A DNA stretch of 51,685 nucleotides from Candidatus Burkholderia verschuerenii (GCF_001189365.1 NZ_LFJJ01000014.1:1-51685), one strand, 5' to 3'; positions 43,762 to 51,685 are shown, counted from the stretch's first letter. Notes: generated by a model from the letters alone, not told the origin. Numbers and translations are program-made.

Positions 43762-44691
43762 TTAGCGCGTATCGTGAAACGCGGGCGCGCCGTTCAGCGA
43801 CTGCTCCGCGCGCAGCATCGCGACGGCGAGATCGAGGAACGCGCGCACTTTCTGCGTGACGTGCCGTCCTTCGCGATGCACGAGATGGATCGGCACGGGC
43901 GGCGGCGCGAAATCGTCGAGCACGCTGACGAGGCTGCCGTCGCTCACGTATTGCGCGATCTGATACGACAGCAGCCGCGCGATGCCGAAGCCCGCGAGCG
44001 CGGCGGTGATCGCCGAATCGTTGGTGGTGGTCGTGAGACGCGGATGCGTGCGCACCAGAATCTGCTTGTCGCCGTCGTGCAGCCGCCATTCGGCGGGCGC
44101 GGATGCGCCGGTATTGGCGATGATCGTATGGCCGTCGAGCAGATCGTCGGGATGTTTGGGCACGCCATGTTCCGCGAGATACGCGGGCGACGCGCACAGC
44201 ACGCGCCGCACGCGTCCGACGGGAATCGCCTGCAAGGTGGAATCCGGCAATTGCGCGATCCGCACGGCGACGTCGATGCCTTCATCGACCAGATTCACGA
44301 CACGATCGACGAACCAGCAGTTAACGTCGGCTTCCGGATAGCGCCGCAGATAGTCGAGCACGACGGGCGTGACGTGCAGGCGGCCGAACATGGTCGGCGC
44401 GGTCAGCGAGAGCAGGCCGCGCGGCGCGGAATGCGTGCCCGCGGCGGACAGTTCGGCATTGCCTATTTCGCCGAGAATGCGCCGGCAGTCCTCGAAATAG
44501 CCGCTGCCGGCATCGGTCAGACGGACGACGCGCGTCGTGCGCGTGAGCAGCCGCACGCCGAGATGCTCTTCGAGCTCGGTGACGACGCGGCTCACGACCG
44601 ACGGCGACACCTCCATCTTGCGCGCCGCCGAGGCGAAACCGCCGGTCTCGACCACGGTGACGAAGGTCGCTATTGCCTGGAATCGGTCCAT
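43762..44691 (-). CDS. LysR-type transcriptional regulator (CrgA/DsdC-like subgroup)
   Basis: 309 residues. Winged helix MDRFQAIATFVTVVETGGFASAARKMEVSPSVVSRVVTELEEHLGVRLLTRTTRVVRLTDAG, then a full effector domain (LSLTAPTMFGRLHVTPVVLDYLRRYPEADVNCWF). Same strand as, and 70 bp downstream of, the PNPOx-flavin reductase gene on the opposite reading order: its start faces that gene's stop. No divergent target is adjacent, so the regulon is unclear. Intact. Confidence 0.88.
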   Translation of the reverse strand: MDRFQAIATFVTVVETGGFASAARKMEVSPSVVSRVVTELEEHLGVRLLTRTTRVVRLTDAGSGYFEDCRRILGEIGNAELSAAGTHSAPRGLLSLTAPTMFGRLHVTPVVLDYLRRYPEADVNCWFVDRVVNLVDEGIDVAVRIAQLPDSTLQAIPVGRVRRVLCASPAYLAEHGVPKHPDDLLDGHTIIANTGASAPAEWRLHDGDKQILVRTHPRLTTTTNDSAITAALAGFGIARLLSYQIAQYVSDGSLVSVLDDFAPPPVPIHLVHREGRHVTQKVRAFLDLAVAMLRAEQSLNGAPAFHDTR

Positions 44692-44761
44692 GTCGAAGCG
44701 CGAGAAAAGCGCGGTGTTGTCGATGCCCGTGCATTCTCGTGGATGCGGGACCGTGGCGCAA

Positions 44762-46846
44762 TCACAGCTCCAGTTTCAGTTCCGTCGATCCATCCCCCTC
44801 CGCCGCCGGCACCGCACAACAAATCAACGCTTCGCCCTCGCCGACCTCGAACGCTGGCGCGCTCTTATACGACACCGCGCCCTGCACGATCCGCGTTCTG
44901 CACGTCCCGCAGGTTCCGCCACGGCAACTGAATTCCGCCGGGATATCCTGCGCTTCGGCAAGTTCGAGCAGCGTGCCGTTTTCCGGCTTCCACGGCACAT
45001 CCTTGCCCGATTTGACGAACTTGACGACCGCTTCCGTCGCGGCAGGCTTTAAAGGCTTCGCTTCGATACCGCCGTCCGGCAAACGCACCAACGACGCCGG
45101 TCCGAACGCTTCCGCGTGCACGCGCGCATCGGCGATATTGAGCTTGCGCAGACCGTCGTAAAGCGCCTGCATGAACGCGCCCGGTCCGCACAGATAAAAG
45201 TCGTAGTCGTTGAAGGGCAGAAAGCTCGTCAACAGATCCATGTCGATGCGCCCGGACACGTCGTAATCGCGCTTGAATTCAGCGCCTTGCGGATCGCTCA
45301 GCACGCGCACGACCGTGACCGCGCCGCCCGCGCGTCGCACGAGTTCGTCGATCTCGTCGCTGAACGCGCGGCTCGCGAGCGTGCGCGCCGACACGATCAG
45401 CCACGTCGGACGCACGCGACGCTTGCGCAAGCTTTCGTAGACGATGTGCCGCAACATCGCGAGCATCGGCGTGATGCCGACGCCGGCCGCCAGCAACACG
45501 GCCGGACGCCGTTCCATCGCGTCGATCGTGAAGTCGCCGGCGGGCGCGCGCGCTTCGATCACGTCGCCGGTTTTCACGGCATCGTGCAGATGCGACGACA
45601 CGCGTCCCTCGCGCTTCACGCTGATCCGCACCGCGTCATCGGACGGCGCGAGCGACAGCGTGTACGTGCGCAACGACGGCTTCGCGTCGCCCGGCAGCGT
45701 CACGCGGATCGGCAGATGCTGACCTGCCTCGTGCGGCACGATGCCCGCGCCGTCCGCCGGTTCGAGCCAGAAGGAACGGATCGCGTCGCTCTCGTCGACG
45801 ATACGGCTCACGCGAAACGGCCGCCACGCGTTCGCCAGCTTCGCGGCCTTCAGGCGCTCGGCGGTCGCGTGCCAGTCGCCGGTCATCAGCGAATTCGGCG
45901 ACCAGCCCGCGTCGCGAAACGTCCAGCGCAAGGGCAACGCGGCTTCGCGCAGCACGATGCGTCGCGGCGTGAAGCGCCACAGCCGTTCCGCGCCCTGAAA
46001 CGCGGCGGTTTCGGGCGAATCGAGCAGCACGTCGGCATCGCCCGCGAGTTGCAGCATGTCGCCGGTTTCGAAGTCCGCGAACAACAGTCCCGCGCGGCCG
46101 TTGACGTGGATATTCCCCAGCGTGTTGAAGAACGAATTGCCCGCGAAGTCCGGCACGGTGAACGATCCGTCGTCGGCCACGCGCACGAAGCCCGCGCGTC
46201 CGCCGCGATGCGATACGTCCACCTGACGATGCCCGTCCTCGCGATCGAAATACGACGCGACGAAGAACGTATCCGCGCGTTCGATCATCGCGCGCGTGCG
46301 CGGCGTGAGCGCATCGGCGACGATCGGCTGCGCGGTCGACGGCTCGGCCGGATCGCGCACGAAAGCGAAATCGCGCAACTGGATGTACTGCGGGCAATTG
46401 CCGAAACTCTGTTCGACGGCCACGCGAAACGCATCGCCATCGCGCCGTTGCAGCACGCCGTTCATGCGATTGCGCCGCCGCGTATGAAGCTCGATGCCGA
46501 GCATGCCGATGGACGCGCCATCGTGCATGCCGGCGTCGGCGGGATCGAGCGGATCGCGCTTCACGGCGATGTCGAGCGTCACCGCGTCGGGCGTCCGCAT
46601 GAAGCCGGGCTGGCCCGCGAGCATCGTCGCCCATGCGTTGCCGTCCGCATCCACGCTGCCGAACACGGCGAACGGCAATTGCGCGAAGAACTGCCGATGC
46701 TGCTCCGGCATGTAGTCGCGCACGACGCGCTTGCCGACTTCGCTCATGCGCGCGTCTGCGCCGATGCTCTTCTGCAACGCGATCTCGCCGCGATGCCAGG
46801 TCGACTGCGCGATGCCTGCGGGAAGGGAAGGAACGCGGGCGTTCAT
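44762..46846 (-). CDS. Three-domain oxidoreductase: PNPOx-like, ferredoxin-NADP reductase, 2Fe-2S ferredoxin
   Basis: 694 residues. Residues about 50-330 form a pyridoxamine-phosphate-oxidase-like split barrel (FAVFGSVDADGNAWATMLAGQPGFM; FFVASYFDREDGHRQVDVSHRGGRAGFV). Residues about 345-590 are an FAD/NAD reductase (SLRTYTLSLAPSDD, HLPIRVTLP, AGVGITPMLAMLRH, YLCGPGAFMQALYDGL). The C-terminal plant-type ferredoxin has C641, C646, C649 and C676/677. Electrons probably pass from NAD(P)H via FAD to the cluster; the acceptor and role of the N-terminal domain are unknown. Ten bp downstream of a GST gene, likely one transcript. Confidence 0.85.
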   Translation of the reverse strand: MNARVPSLPAGIAQSTWHRGEIALQKSIGADARMSEVGKRVVRDYMPEQHRQFFAQLPFAVFGSVDADGNAWATMLAGQPGFMRTPDAVTLDIAVKRDPLDPADAGMHDGASIGMLGIELHTRRRNRMNGVLQRRDGDAFRVAVEQSFGNCPQYIQLRDFAFVRDPAEPSTAQPIVADALTPRTRAMIERADTFFVASYFDREDGHRQVDVSHRGGRAGFVRVADDGSFTVPDFAGNSFFNTLGNIHVNGRAGLLFADFETGDMLQLAGDADVLLDSPETAAFQGAERLWRFTPRRIVLREAALPLRWTFRDAGWSPNSLMTGDWHATAERLKAAKLANAWRPFRVSRIVDESDAIRSFWLEPADGAGIVPHEAGQHLPIRVTLPGDAKPSLRTYTLSLAPSDDAVRISVKREGRVSSHLHDAVKTGDVIEARAPAGDFTIDAMERRPAVLLAAGVGITPMLAMLRHIVYESLRKRRVRPTWLIVSARTLASRAFSDEIDELVRRAGGAVTVVRVLSDPQGAEFKRDYDVSGRIDMDLLTSFLPFNDYDFYLCGPGAFMQALYDGLRKLNIADARVHAEAFGPASLVRLPDGGIEAKPLKPAATEAVVKFVKSGKDVPWKPENGTLLELAEAQDIPAEFSCRGGTCGTCRTRIVQGAVSYKSAPAFEVGEGEALICCAVPAAEGDGSTELKLEL

Positions 46847-46856
46847 GATGTCGACC

Positions 46857-47475
46857 TCAGGCGGCCAGTCCGATCTTGGTCTTGCGGAATTCGACGAAGC
46901 GCGGCAAGGCTTCGACGCGACGCAGCCACGCGTTCACATGCCGATACCCCGACAGATCGACGTTGCCTTCCGGCGCGCTCGAAATATAGCTATAGAGCGC
47001 GATATCCGCGATGGTCGGATGCGTCGCGCCGATATCGGCGATCCAGTCGCGCGTCTGCAATTCTTCGTCGAGAATCTGCAGCACGGCATGCGCGCGCGAT
47101 GACTTCGTCGGCATCGAACTTCGCGCCGAACACGGTGACGAGACGCGCCGCCGCCGGCCCGAACGCGATCTGTCCCGCCGCGACCGACAACCAGCGCTGC
47201 ACGGCGGCGGCTTCGAACGGCGATTCGGGCAGCCATTGCGTGCTGCCGGACTTTTTCGCGAGATAGACGAGGATCGCGTTCGAATCGTCGATGACGTGCT
47301 CGCCGTCGACGAGCAGCGGAATCTGGCCGAAGCGATTCATCCGCAGATAGTCGGGCGTCTTGTGCTCGCGCGCGGCGAGATCGACCTCGACAGCTTCATG
47401 CTCGACGCCGAGCAGATGCAGAAACAGACGCGCGCGATGCGCGTGGCCCGACAGCGGATGGTGGTAGAGCTTCAT
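46857..47475 (-). pseudogene. Glutathione S-transferase, frameshifted
   Basis: From ATG 47475 the thioredoxin-like N-terminal domain is intact ([46 protein letters not shown], with the glutathione-binding Asp-Ser pair). The frame is lost after [10 protein letters not shown] at 47091-47098, a (CG)4 run. One more CG unit would give [39 protein letters not shown], the C-terminal helical domain present in the second frame to 46857. Restored length is about 206 residues. Neighbouring flavin reductase suggests a role in stress or xenobiotic handling. Confidence 0.8.
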
Positions 47476-47580
47476 GGCAAGGTCCGTTGGTGAGTAGCGT
47501 GTCGGCCGGGGACATCCCGGCTTCTGAAACTCAGTATGGAACCTTGCTCAGTGAAGTTGAATAGCAGGAAAAATCAAATG

Positions 47581-47603
47581 ACTGTTCGCGTTGCGAGAAC
47601 AGT
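47581..47603 (-). terminator. Possible terminator of the small exported protein gene
   Basis: ACTGTTC and GAACAGT pair around a GC-containing loop; on the minus strand it is followed within seven bases by GATTTTT. It lies six bases past the stop of the leftward gene. Confidence 0.45.
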
Positions 47604-47608
47604 GGCCG

Positions 47609-47923
47609 CTAATTCTGCTGCGGCACGTTGGCCTTATTGCCCGCGAGCGGTGCGCCGTAACCGCCGTTTCCGTCGTTATTCGGCAGGCCGTTGACCATCT
47701 GCGCGCGTGGATCGGTCGGATTAAGATTCAACTCGCCCGCCTGCACGTTGCCGTGCGACGGATACTGGCTGCCGACCGGCGCATTCGGCATGAGGCTGGT
47801 GCTGTTCTGCTGCGCGCTCATGTCGGTTTCCGGGCTCGGCGGATGCAACTGCGCAAAAGCCGCGGACGCCGCCAGCAGCGACGAAGCGAACACAACGGCG
47901 TGAAGCGAAAAGTGGCGTGTCAT
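47609..47923 (-). CDS. Small exported protein rich in Asn, Gln and Pro
   Basis: 104 residues from ATG 47923, with AGGAG upstream. Signal peptide about 1-24 (HAVVFASSLLAASAAFA). The mature part is low-complexity and disordered (PSPETDMSAQQNSTSLMPNAPVGSQYPSHG...GNKANVPQQN) with no cysteine. I recognise no domain; similar short periplasmic proteins of unknown role occur in many Burkholderiaceae. Solitary gene. Confidence 0.65.
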   Translation of the reverse strand: MTRHFSLHAVVFASSLLAASAAFAQLHPPSPETDMSAQQNSTSLMPNAPVGSQYPSHGNVQAGELNLNPTDPRAQMVNGLPNNDGNGGYGAPLAGNKANVPQQN

Positions 47924-48018
47924 GGCTGACTCCTGAATAGACCGCACCGATTCAGTGTAGTCCCGCGCGGCAAAGGCCGTCGCGATCACCCTACCGCCGA
48001 CCAGTCCAGCCTTTGTCG

Positions 48019-48201
48019 TTACTTCTTGCGCTTCTTCAGGTGCGCGTTGCGCTCGGCCCGTTCATCGATGATGCGCACGCGTTGCTTGTCCTTCAGTTTT
48101 TTCCATTGCTTGCATTCGTCCTTCGTGCGCAGACAGCCGATGCACAGCCCGGTCTTCTTGTCGAATTCGCAAATCTTGATGCAAGGCGATTCCACTCCCA
48201 T
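48019..48201 (-). CDS. DUF1289-family small Cys-containing protein
   Basis: 60 residues from ATG 48201 (MGVESPCIKICEFD). The four-cysteine layout SPCIKICEFDKKTGLCIGCLRTKDE is the DUF1289 signature, a probable metal or Fe-S binding motif. The rest is Lys/Arg-rich (WKKLKDKQRVRIIDERAERNAHLKKRKK). The function of the family is not established. An upstream in-frame ATG would add 55 residues not seen in the family and is rejected. Confidence 0.8.
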   Translation of the reverse strand: MGVESPCIKICEFDKKTGLCIGCLRTKDECKQWKKLKDKQRVRIIDERAERNAHLKKRKK

Positions 48202-48307
48202 GATCCGTCTTCCGTGATATCCGAGGATGATGCGGAGCAAATTTCGCATGCGCCATGCCCGCGCATCCAACTGATTGTTTCGATCAGCGCGATAGAGTCG
48301 CGGCGCA

Positions 48308-48327
48308 TCCCGAAGGTTCTCACCTTG
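48308..48327 (+). repeat. Isolated iteron upstream of the AI-2E-family gene
   Basis: TCCCGAAGGTTCTCACCTTG matches the iteron consensus, in the promoter region between the divergent DUF1289 and AI-2E-type genes, 36 kb from the origin array. Confidence 0.65.
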
Positions 48328-48444
48328 TATCGAACGGCATGTGCCTTGCTTATTAAACAAATGCATGGCAAAAGCGGGTCATGCAGACGTGGCATCATGC
48401 GTTTATCCGCGCCTGTCCCCGAAGTCAAAACGAGCGAGCCATCC

Positions 48445-50478
48445 ATGCCGCAAGCCTCCGGGCCACGACGTTCCCCCGCAAAAATTTTGCCGCCCGAAGC
48501 GCCGGGTTTGCGCGCGCTCGCATCGCTGGTGACGGGCGTGATCGTCATCTGCGCACTGTACTTCGGTCGCGCGGTGATGATTCCGATTATCCTCGCGATT
48601 CTGTTGAGCTTCCTGCTCGCGCCGTTCGTCGACATGCTGCGTCGGCTGAAACTGGGGCAAGTGCCGTCGGTGATCGTCGCGGTGGCGGTGGCGCTGACCG
48701 TGCTGACCGGCGTCGGCGCGCTGATCGGCGCGCAGGTCGCGCAACTGGCGGGCGATCTGCCGAAGTATCAGGTCGCCATCGAGCGCAAGATCGACACCGT
48801 GCAGAGCCTGACCGTCGGACGCGCCGACGAGTTTCTCGGCCGCGCATCGAGCGCGCTGAAGCGGCTGTCGCCCGCGCGCGAGCAGGAGCCGCGCAAGGAC
48901 GAGAACAGTCCGAGTTCGTCGCCGATCGATCAGCCGATGCCGGTCGAAGTGCACGAGCCGTCGCCGTCGCCGCTGGAACTGGCGCAGCGCTTTCTGTCGC
49001 CGGTGATCAGCCCGCTGGAGACGACCGGCATCGTGCTTGTCGTGGCGATCTTTATCCTGTTGCAGTGCGAGGATTTGCGCGACCGGTTGATCCGCCTGTT
49101 CGGTTCGCGCGACCTGCATCGCGCCACGACCGCGATGGAGGAAGCCGCGCGCCGCCTGTCGCGCTATTTTCTGGCGCAGCTCGGCATTAATCTGGGCGTG
49201 GGCATCGTCATTTCGATCGGGCTGGCGATCATCGGCGTGCCGGGCGCGTTGCTGTTCGGCGTGATGACCGCGCTGCTGCGTTTCGTGCCCTACGTCGGGA
49301 CGTGGATCGCGGCGCTCGTCGCGGTGGTGTTCGCGGCGGCGGTCGGCCCCGGCTGGAGCATGCTGGTCTGGACGATGGTGCTGTTCGGCACGACCGATAT
49401 CGTTGCCGGGCAAGTCGTGGAGCCGCTGCTGTACGGGCATAGCACGGGTTTGTCGCCGTTCGCGGTGATCGTCGCGGCGATCTTCTGGAGCTGGATCTGG
49501 GGGCCGATCGGCCTCGTGCTGTCGACGCCGCTGACACTGTGCCTCGTGATTCTCGGCCGGCACGTCGATCGCCTCGAATTCCTCGACGTGCTGTTCGGCG
49601 ACCGGCCCGCGCTGACGCCTGCGGAGAATTTCTATCAGCGTCTGCTCGCCAACGATCCCGACGAAGCGCTGTTGCAGGCGGAATCGCTGCTGAAGGAGCG
49701 CTCGCTGATCGCCTATTACGACGAAGTCGCGCTCGAAGGCTTGCGGCTCGCGCATAACGACATGCTGCGCGGCGTGGTGACGGCGGACCAGTTGCGGCGC
49801 ATCAACGAGTCGGCGCTGGATATCATCGAAGGCCTCGAAGATACCGACGATCTGCCGGTTCCCGTGCGTCAGCGCGAGGAATTGCCCGCGAGCTTCGAGT
49901 CGTCGGACGAGGCGACGCGCATGGCGCCGGAATTGCCGCCCGCGCATTTCGATGCCGTGAAGGAGGGCCACACGGCGTCGGTGCTGTGCATCGCGGGACG
50001 CAGCGAACTCGACGATCTCGCGGCGACCATCGCCGTGCAACTGTTCCGCAAGCACGGCCTGTTCGCGGACTTGGCGGGCTACGAGCGTTTCTCGCGCGGA
50101 CGCTTCGGCGAGGTCGATCTGACGGGCGTGACGATCATCTGCGTGGTGTCGTTCGATGCAGCGGAGTCACCGCCGTATCTGCGCAATTTGCTGCGGCGGC
50201 TGCATCAGCGCGCGCCGGGCGCGGAACTGATCGTCGGACTGGTGTTCGCCGAAAGCGAATTGCAGGGCGAAGTGCTGGTGCGCACGAGTTCGGCGGCGGT
50301 GTCGCTCAAGGAACTGGTCGATGCCTGCGTGGCGGCCGCGCGCCGTCAGTCGACGGATGGCGTGCCGTGGGCGGGCCTGAGCGCCGCCGATGGCGAAGCC
50401 GCGCTGATCGGGCCGCCGGTGCCGGATGCATCGTCGGGAACGTCACGCAGCGACCTGCCCGAACTCGGCAACGCGTAA
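48445..50478 (+). CDS. AI-2E-family membrane protein with a long soluble C-terminal extension
   Basis: 677 residues from ATG 48445 (MPQASGPRRSPAK); ATG 48397 is an alternative and neither has a strong ribosome site. About eight helices: VTGVIVICALYFGRAVMIPIILAILLSFLLAPFVDML, a periplasmic loop (about 120-190), then LVVAIFILLQCEDLRDRLIRLFGS and LLFGVMTALLRFVPYVGTWIAALVAVVFAAAVG, VVEPLLYGHSTGLSPFAVIVAAIFWSWIWG. Residues after about 385 form a soluble domain (PAENFYQRLLANDPDEALLQAESLLKER... SVLCIAGRSELDDLAATIAVQLFRKHG). The family includes TqsA and Na+/H+ antiporters; transport substrate unknown. The extension may be regulatory. Confidence 0.82.
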   Translation: MPQASGPRRSPAKILPPEAPGLRALASLVTGVIVICALYFGRAVMIPIILAILLSFLLAPFVDMLRRLKLGQVPSVIVAVAVALTVLTGVGALIGAQVAQLAGDLPKYQVAIERKIDTVQSLTVGRADEFLGRASSALKRLSPAREQEPRKDENSPSSSPIDQPMPVEVHEPSPSPLELAQRFLSPVISPLETTGIVLVVAIFILLQCEDLRDRLIRLFGSRDLHRATTAMEEAARRLSRYFLAQLGINLGVGIVISIGLAIIGVPGALLFGVMTALLRFVPYVGTWIAALVAVVFAAAVGPGWSMLVWTMVLFGTTDIVAGQVVEPLLYGHSTGLSPFAVIVAAIFWSWIWGPIGLVLSTPLTLCLVILGRHVDRLEFLDVLFGDRPALTPAENFYQRLLANDPDEALLQAESLLKERSLIAYYDEVALEGLRLAHNDMLRGVVTADQLRRINESALDIIEGLEDTDDLPVPVRQREELPASFESSDEATRMAPELPPAHFDAVKEGHTASVLCIAGRSELDDLAATIAVQLFRKHGLFADLAGYERFSRGRFGEVDLTGVTIICVVSFDAAESPPYLRNLLRRLHQRAPGAELIVGLVFAESELQGEVLVRTSSAAVSLKELVDACVAAARRQSTDGVPWAGLSAADGEAALIGPPVPDASSGTSRSDLPELGNA

Positions 50479-50501
50479 CGACCGATGATGCCCGACTATG
50501 C

Positions 50502-50735
50502 TCAGCGATTGCCGTCGAGCAGATCGTTGAGCATGTTGTCGAAGGCGGCTTGCGCGTCTTCGAGTTCCTGCAGCGCGGCATCGAAAGTCTGAAGCGCGAT
50601 CTGGCCGGGCCGTCCGTCGCCTTCGGGCGGAAACTGCTTTTGCATCGCCAGAAACGCGCTTTGTACCTGACGCGTCGCGTTGACGATACGTTCCATCGCC
50701 TGCGCTTCTTCTCCGCGATTCTTCTGAGCGGACAT
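50502..50735 (-). CDS. Small helical protein of unknown function
   Basis: 77 residues from ATG 50735 with AGGAGG upstream. Predicted as two amphipathic helices (EEAQAMERIVNATRQVQSAFLAMQKQF and GQIALQTFDAALQELEDAQAAFDNMLNDLLDG), acidic, no signal or membrane segment. No family recognised; it could be a coiled-coil partner protein. Convergent with the AI-2E-type gene. Confidence 0.6.
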   Translation of the reverse strand: MSAQKNRGEEAQAMERIVNATRQVQSAFLAMQKQFPPEGDGRPGQIALQTFDAALQELEDAQAAFDNMLNDLLDGNR

Positions 50736-50826
50736 CGGAGCGCCTCCTGGTTGACAATGCTCCGATGGTATCAAGCGCGACGTCCGCGCACGCAGCATTG
50801 CAACGTTTAGTTTCATCTTGACCGAC

Positions 50827-50860
50827 GATGCCGCGCGTTCACGCACGGCATCGCTTTTTT
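50827..50860 (+). terminator. Hairpin with plus-strand U-run
   Basis: GATGCCG-C-GCG and CGC-A-CGGCATC form a stem with one mismatch around a TTCA loop, followed by GCTTTTTT on the plus strand. It lies beside the bdhA stop codon (on the minus strand the U-run would be 5' of the stem), so its orientation does not serve bdhA. It might terminate read-through from the AI-2E-type gene. Confidence 0.45.
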
Positions 50861-50864
50861 GCGA

Positions 50865-51668
50865 TTACTGCGCGCTCCATGCGCCGTCGATCTTCAATTC
50901 CGCGCCGCGCATTTCGCTGGCGGCATCGGAGCAGAGGAACACGACGAGATCGCCGATCTGCTTGGTCGTCACGAACTGCGCGGACGGTTGTTTTTCGCCG
51001 AGCAGCTTGGCGCGGGCGTCGTCGTCGCTGATGGAATCGCGTTCGGCGATGGCGTCGATCTGCTTCTGCACGAGCGGTGTATGCACGAAGCCCGGGCAGA
51101 TCGCGTTGACGGTGATGCCGGTGCGTGCGTTCTCGAGCGCGGCGACCTTCGTGAGCCCGATGATGCCGTGCTTCGCCGCCACGTACGCGGACTTGCCGAC
51201 CGAGCCGACCAGCCCGTGCACCGACGCAATGTTGATCACGCGACCCCAGCCGCCCGCGCGCATGACGGGCAGCGCGGCGCGCATCGCGTGGAAGGCCGAA
51301 CTCAGATTGATGGCGATGATCGCGTCCCAGCGATCGACCGGAAATTCATCGATGGTCGCGACGTGCTGGATGCCCGCGTTGTTCACGAGCACGTCGATGC
51401 CGCCGAAGGTTTCGCGGGCGAAGGCGATCATCGTTTCGATTTCGGCGGGCTTCGTCATGTCCGCATTGTGATGGACGGCGCGCACGCCGGTCGCCTCGAT
51501 CTGCGCGAGCGCGCCGTCGACATCGCCGAAGCCGTTGAGCACGAGATTCGCGCCCGCATCGGCCAGCGCCGTGGCGATGCCCAGCCCGATGCCGCTCGTC
51601 GAGCCGGTGACGAGTGCGGTCTTGCCGGCGAGCGGTTTCGATGCGGTCGAGGTTGCGGTTTGAGTCAT
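50865..51668 (-). CDS. 3-hydroxybutyrate dehydrogenase
   Basis: 267 residues. SDR with TGSTSGIG (21-28), NNAG (96-99), catalytic S149, Y162 and K166 (YVAAK), and INIASVHGLVGSVGKSAYVAAKHGIIGLTK characteristic of D-3-hydroxybutyrate dehydrogenases. The conserved SAQFVTTKQIGDLVVFLCSDAASEMRGAELKIDGAW C-terminus also fits this enzyme. It converts 3-hydroxybutyrate to acetoacetate with NAD in polyhydroxybutyrate mobilisation. Single gene near the right edge of the window; neighbours beyond 51685 unseen. Intact. Confidence 0.92.
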   Translation of the reverse strand: MTQTATSTASKPLAGKTALVTGSTSGIGLGIATALADAGANLVLNGFGDVDGALAQIEATGVRAVHHNADMTKPAEIETMIAFARETFGGIDVLVNNAGIQHVATIDEFPVDRWDAIIAINLSSAFHAMRAALPVMRAGGWGRVINIASVHGLVGSVGKSAYVAAKHGIIGLTKVAALENARTGITVNAICPGFVHTPLVQKQIDAIAERDSISDDDARAKLLGEKQPSAQFVTTKQIGDLVVFLCSDAASEMRGAELKIDGAWSAQ

Positions 51669-51685
51669 GAGGCGGGGTCCTTTGG

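Noticed and set aside
45116..47266. A 716-codon plus-strand open frame
   Set aside because: It is antisense to the three-domain oxidoreductase and GST genes, is extremely Arg/His rich and has no family features. High-GC shadow.

Overview
The window looks like part of a secondary chromosome (chromid) of a Burkholderiaceae bacterium, most like Caballeronia, Paraburkholderia or Burkholderia. This rests on high-GC codon use, the protein families (chr2-type ParA/ParB/RepA, Burkholderia-type small exported proteins, many LysR/SDR/MFS genes) and a replication/partition locus in the middle. The assignment is by recognition only; no database search was possible.

Layout. 0-1.2 kb: the cut end of an IS5-type transposase gene abuts a truncated chemotaxis receptor, followed by a PaaI-like thioesterase. 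1.2-4.8 kb: a leftward operon for non-phosphorylating L-fucose-type sugar oxidation (dehydrogenase, lactonase, keto-deoxy-acid dehydrogenase, diketo-acid hydrolase); the dehydratase step is absent. 5-8 kb: a possible H-NS-like protein and a Pat-type lysine acetyltransferase. 8-16 kb: the replicon core, parA-parB facing repA, then about 1.3 kb of iterons (19 copies, the last five phased at 22 bp), a KfrA-like coiled-coil protein, a XerC/D-like recombinase interrupted by a stop codon, and a small gene under a perfect LexA box. CTTTATGCGCATAAAG, a probable parS, occurs four times exactly and once with one mismatch between 3.9 and 18 kb. 16-19 kb: threonine degradation (kbl-tdh) with an XRE-cupin regulator. 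19-25 kb: YceI lipoprotein, small outer-membrane protein, and a LysR / M20 hydrolase / MFS group followed by a MarR-GNAT fusion. 25-28 kb: a PmrA/QseB-type two-component system behind an array of 11-bp-phased half-sites. 28-35 kb: Gfo/Idh oxidoreductase, LysR, SDR, an MHS-type transporter with an IclR regulator, class II aldolase and a deaminase. 35.1-36.0 kb: a non-coding foldback element with arms of about 335 bp. 36-51.7 kb: PhoD phosphatase, decayed epimerase, LysR, LysE, FUSC exporter, zwf, LysR, a three-domain flavin/Fe-S oxidoreductase, GST, small exported protein, DUF1289, AI-2E-family membrane protein and 3-hydroxybutyrate dehydrogenase.

Two themes stand out. First, iteron-like initiator sites and parS-like sites are not confined to the origin: further iterons sit at 14.3, 25.0, 25.1, 35.06 and 48.3 kb, several just upstream of genes. 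Second, about ten of some 48 genes are broken (IS truncation, in-frame stops, indels in short repeats), with four apparent -2 contractions in (GC)n runs. This suggests either early genome erosion, as in host-restricted symbionts, or residual assembly indels; the nonsense codons favour at least some true decay.
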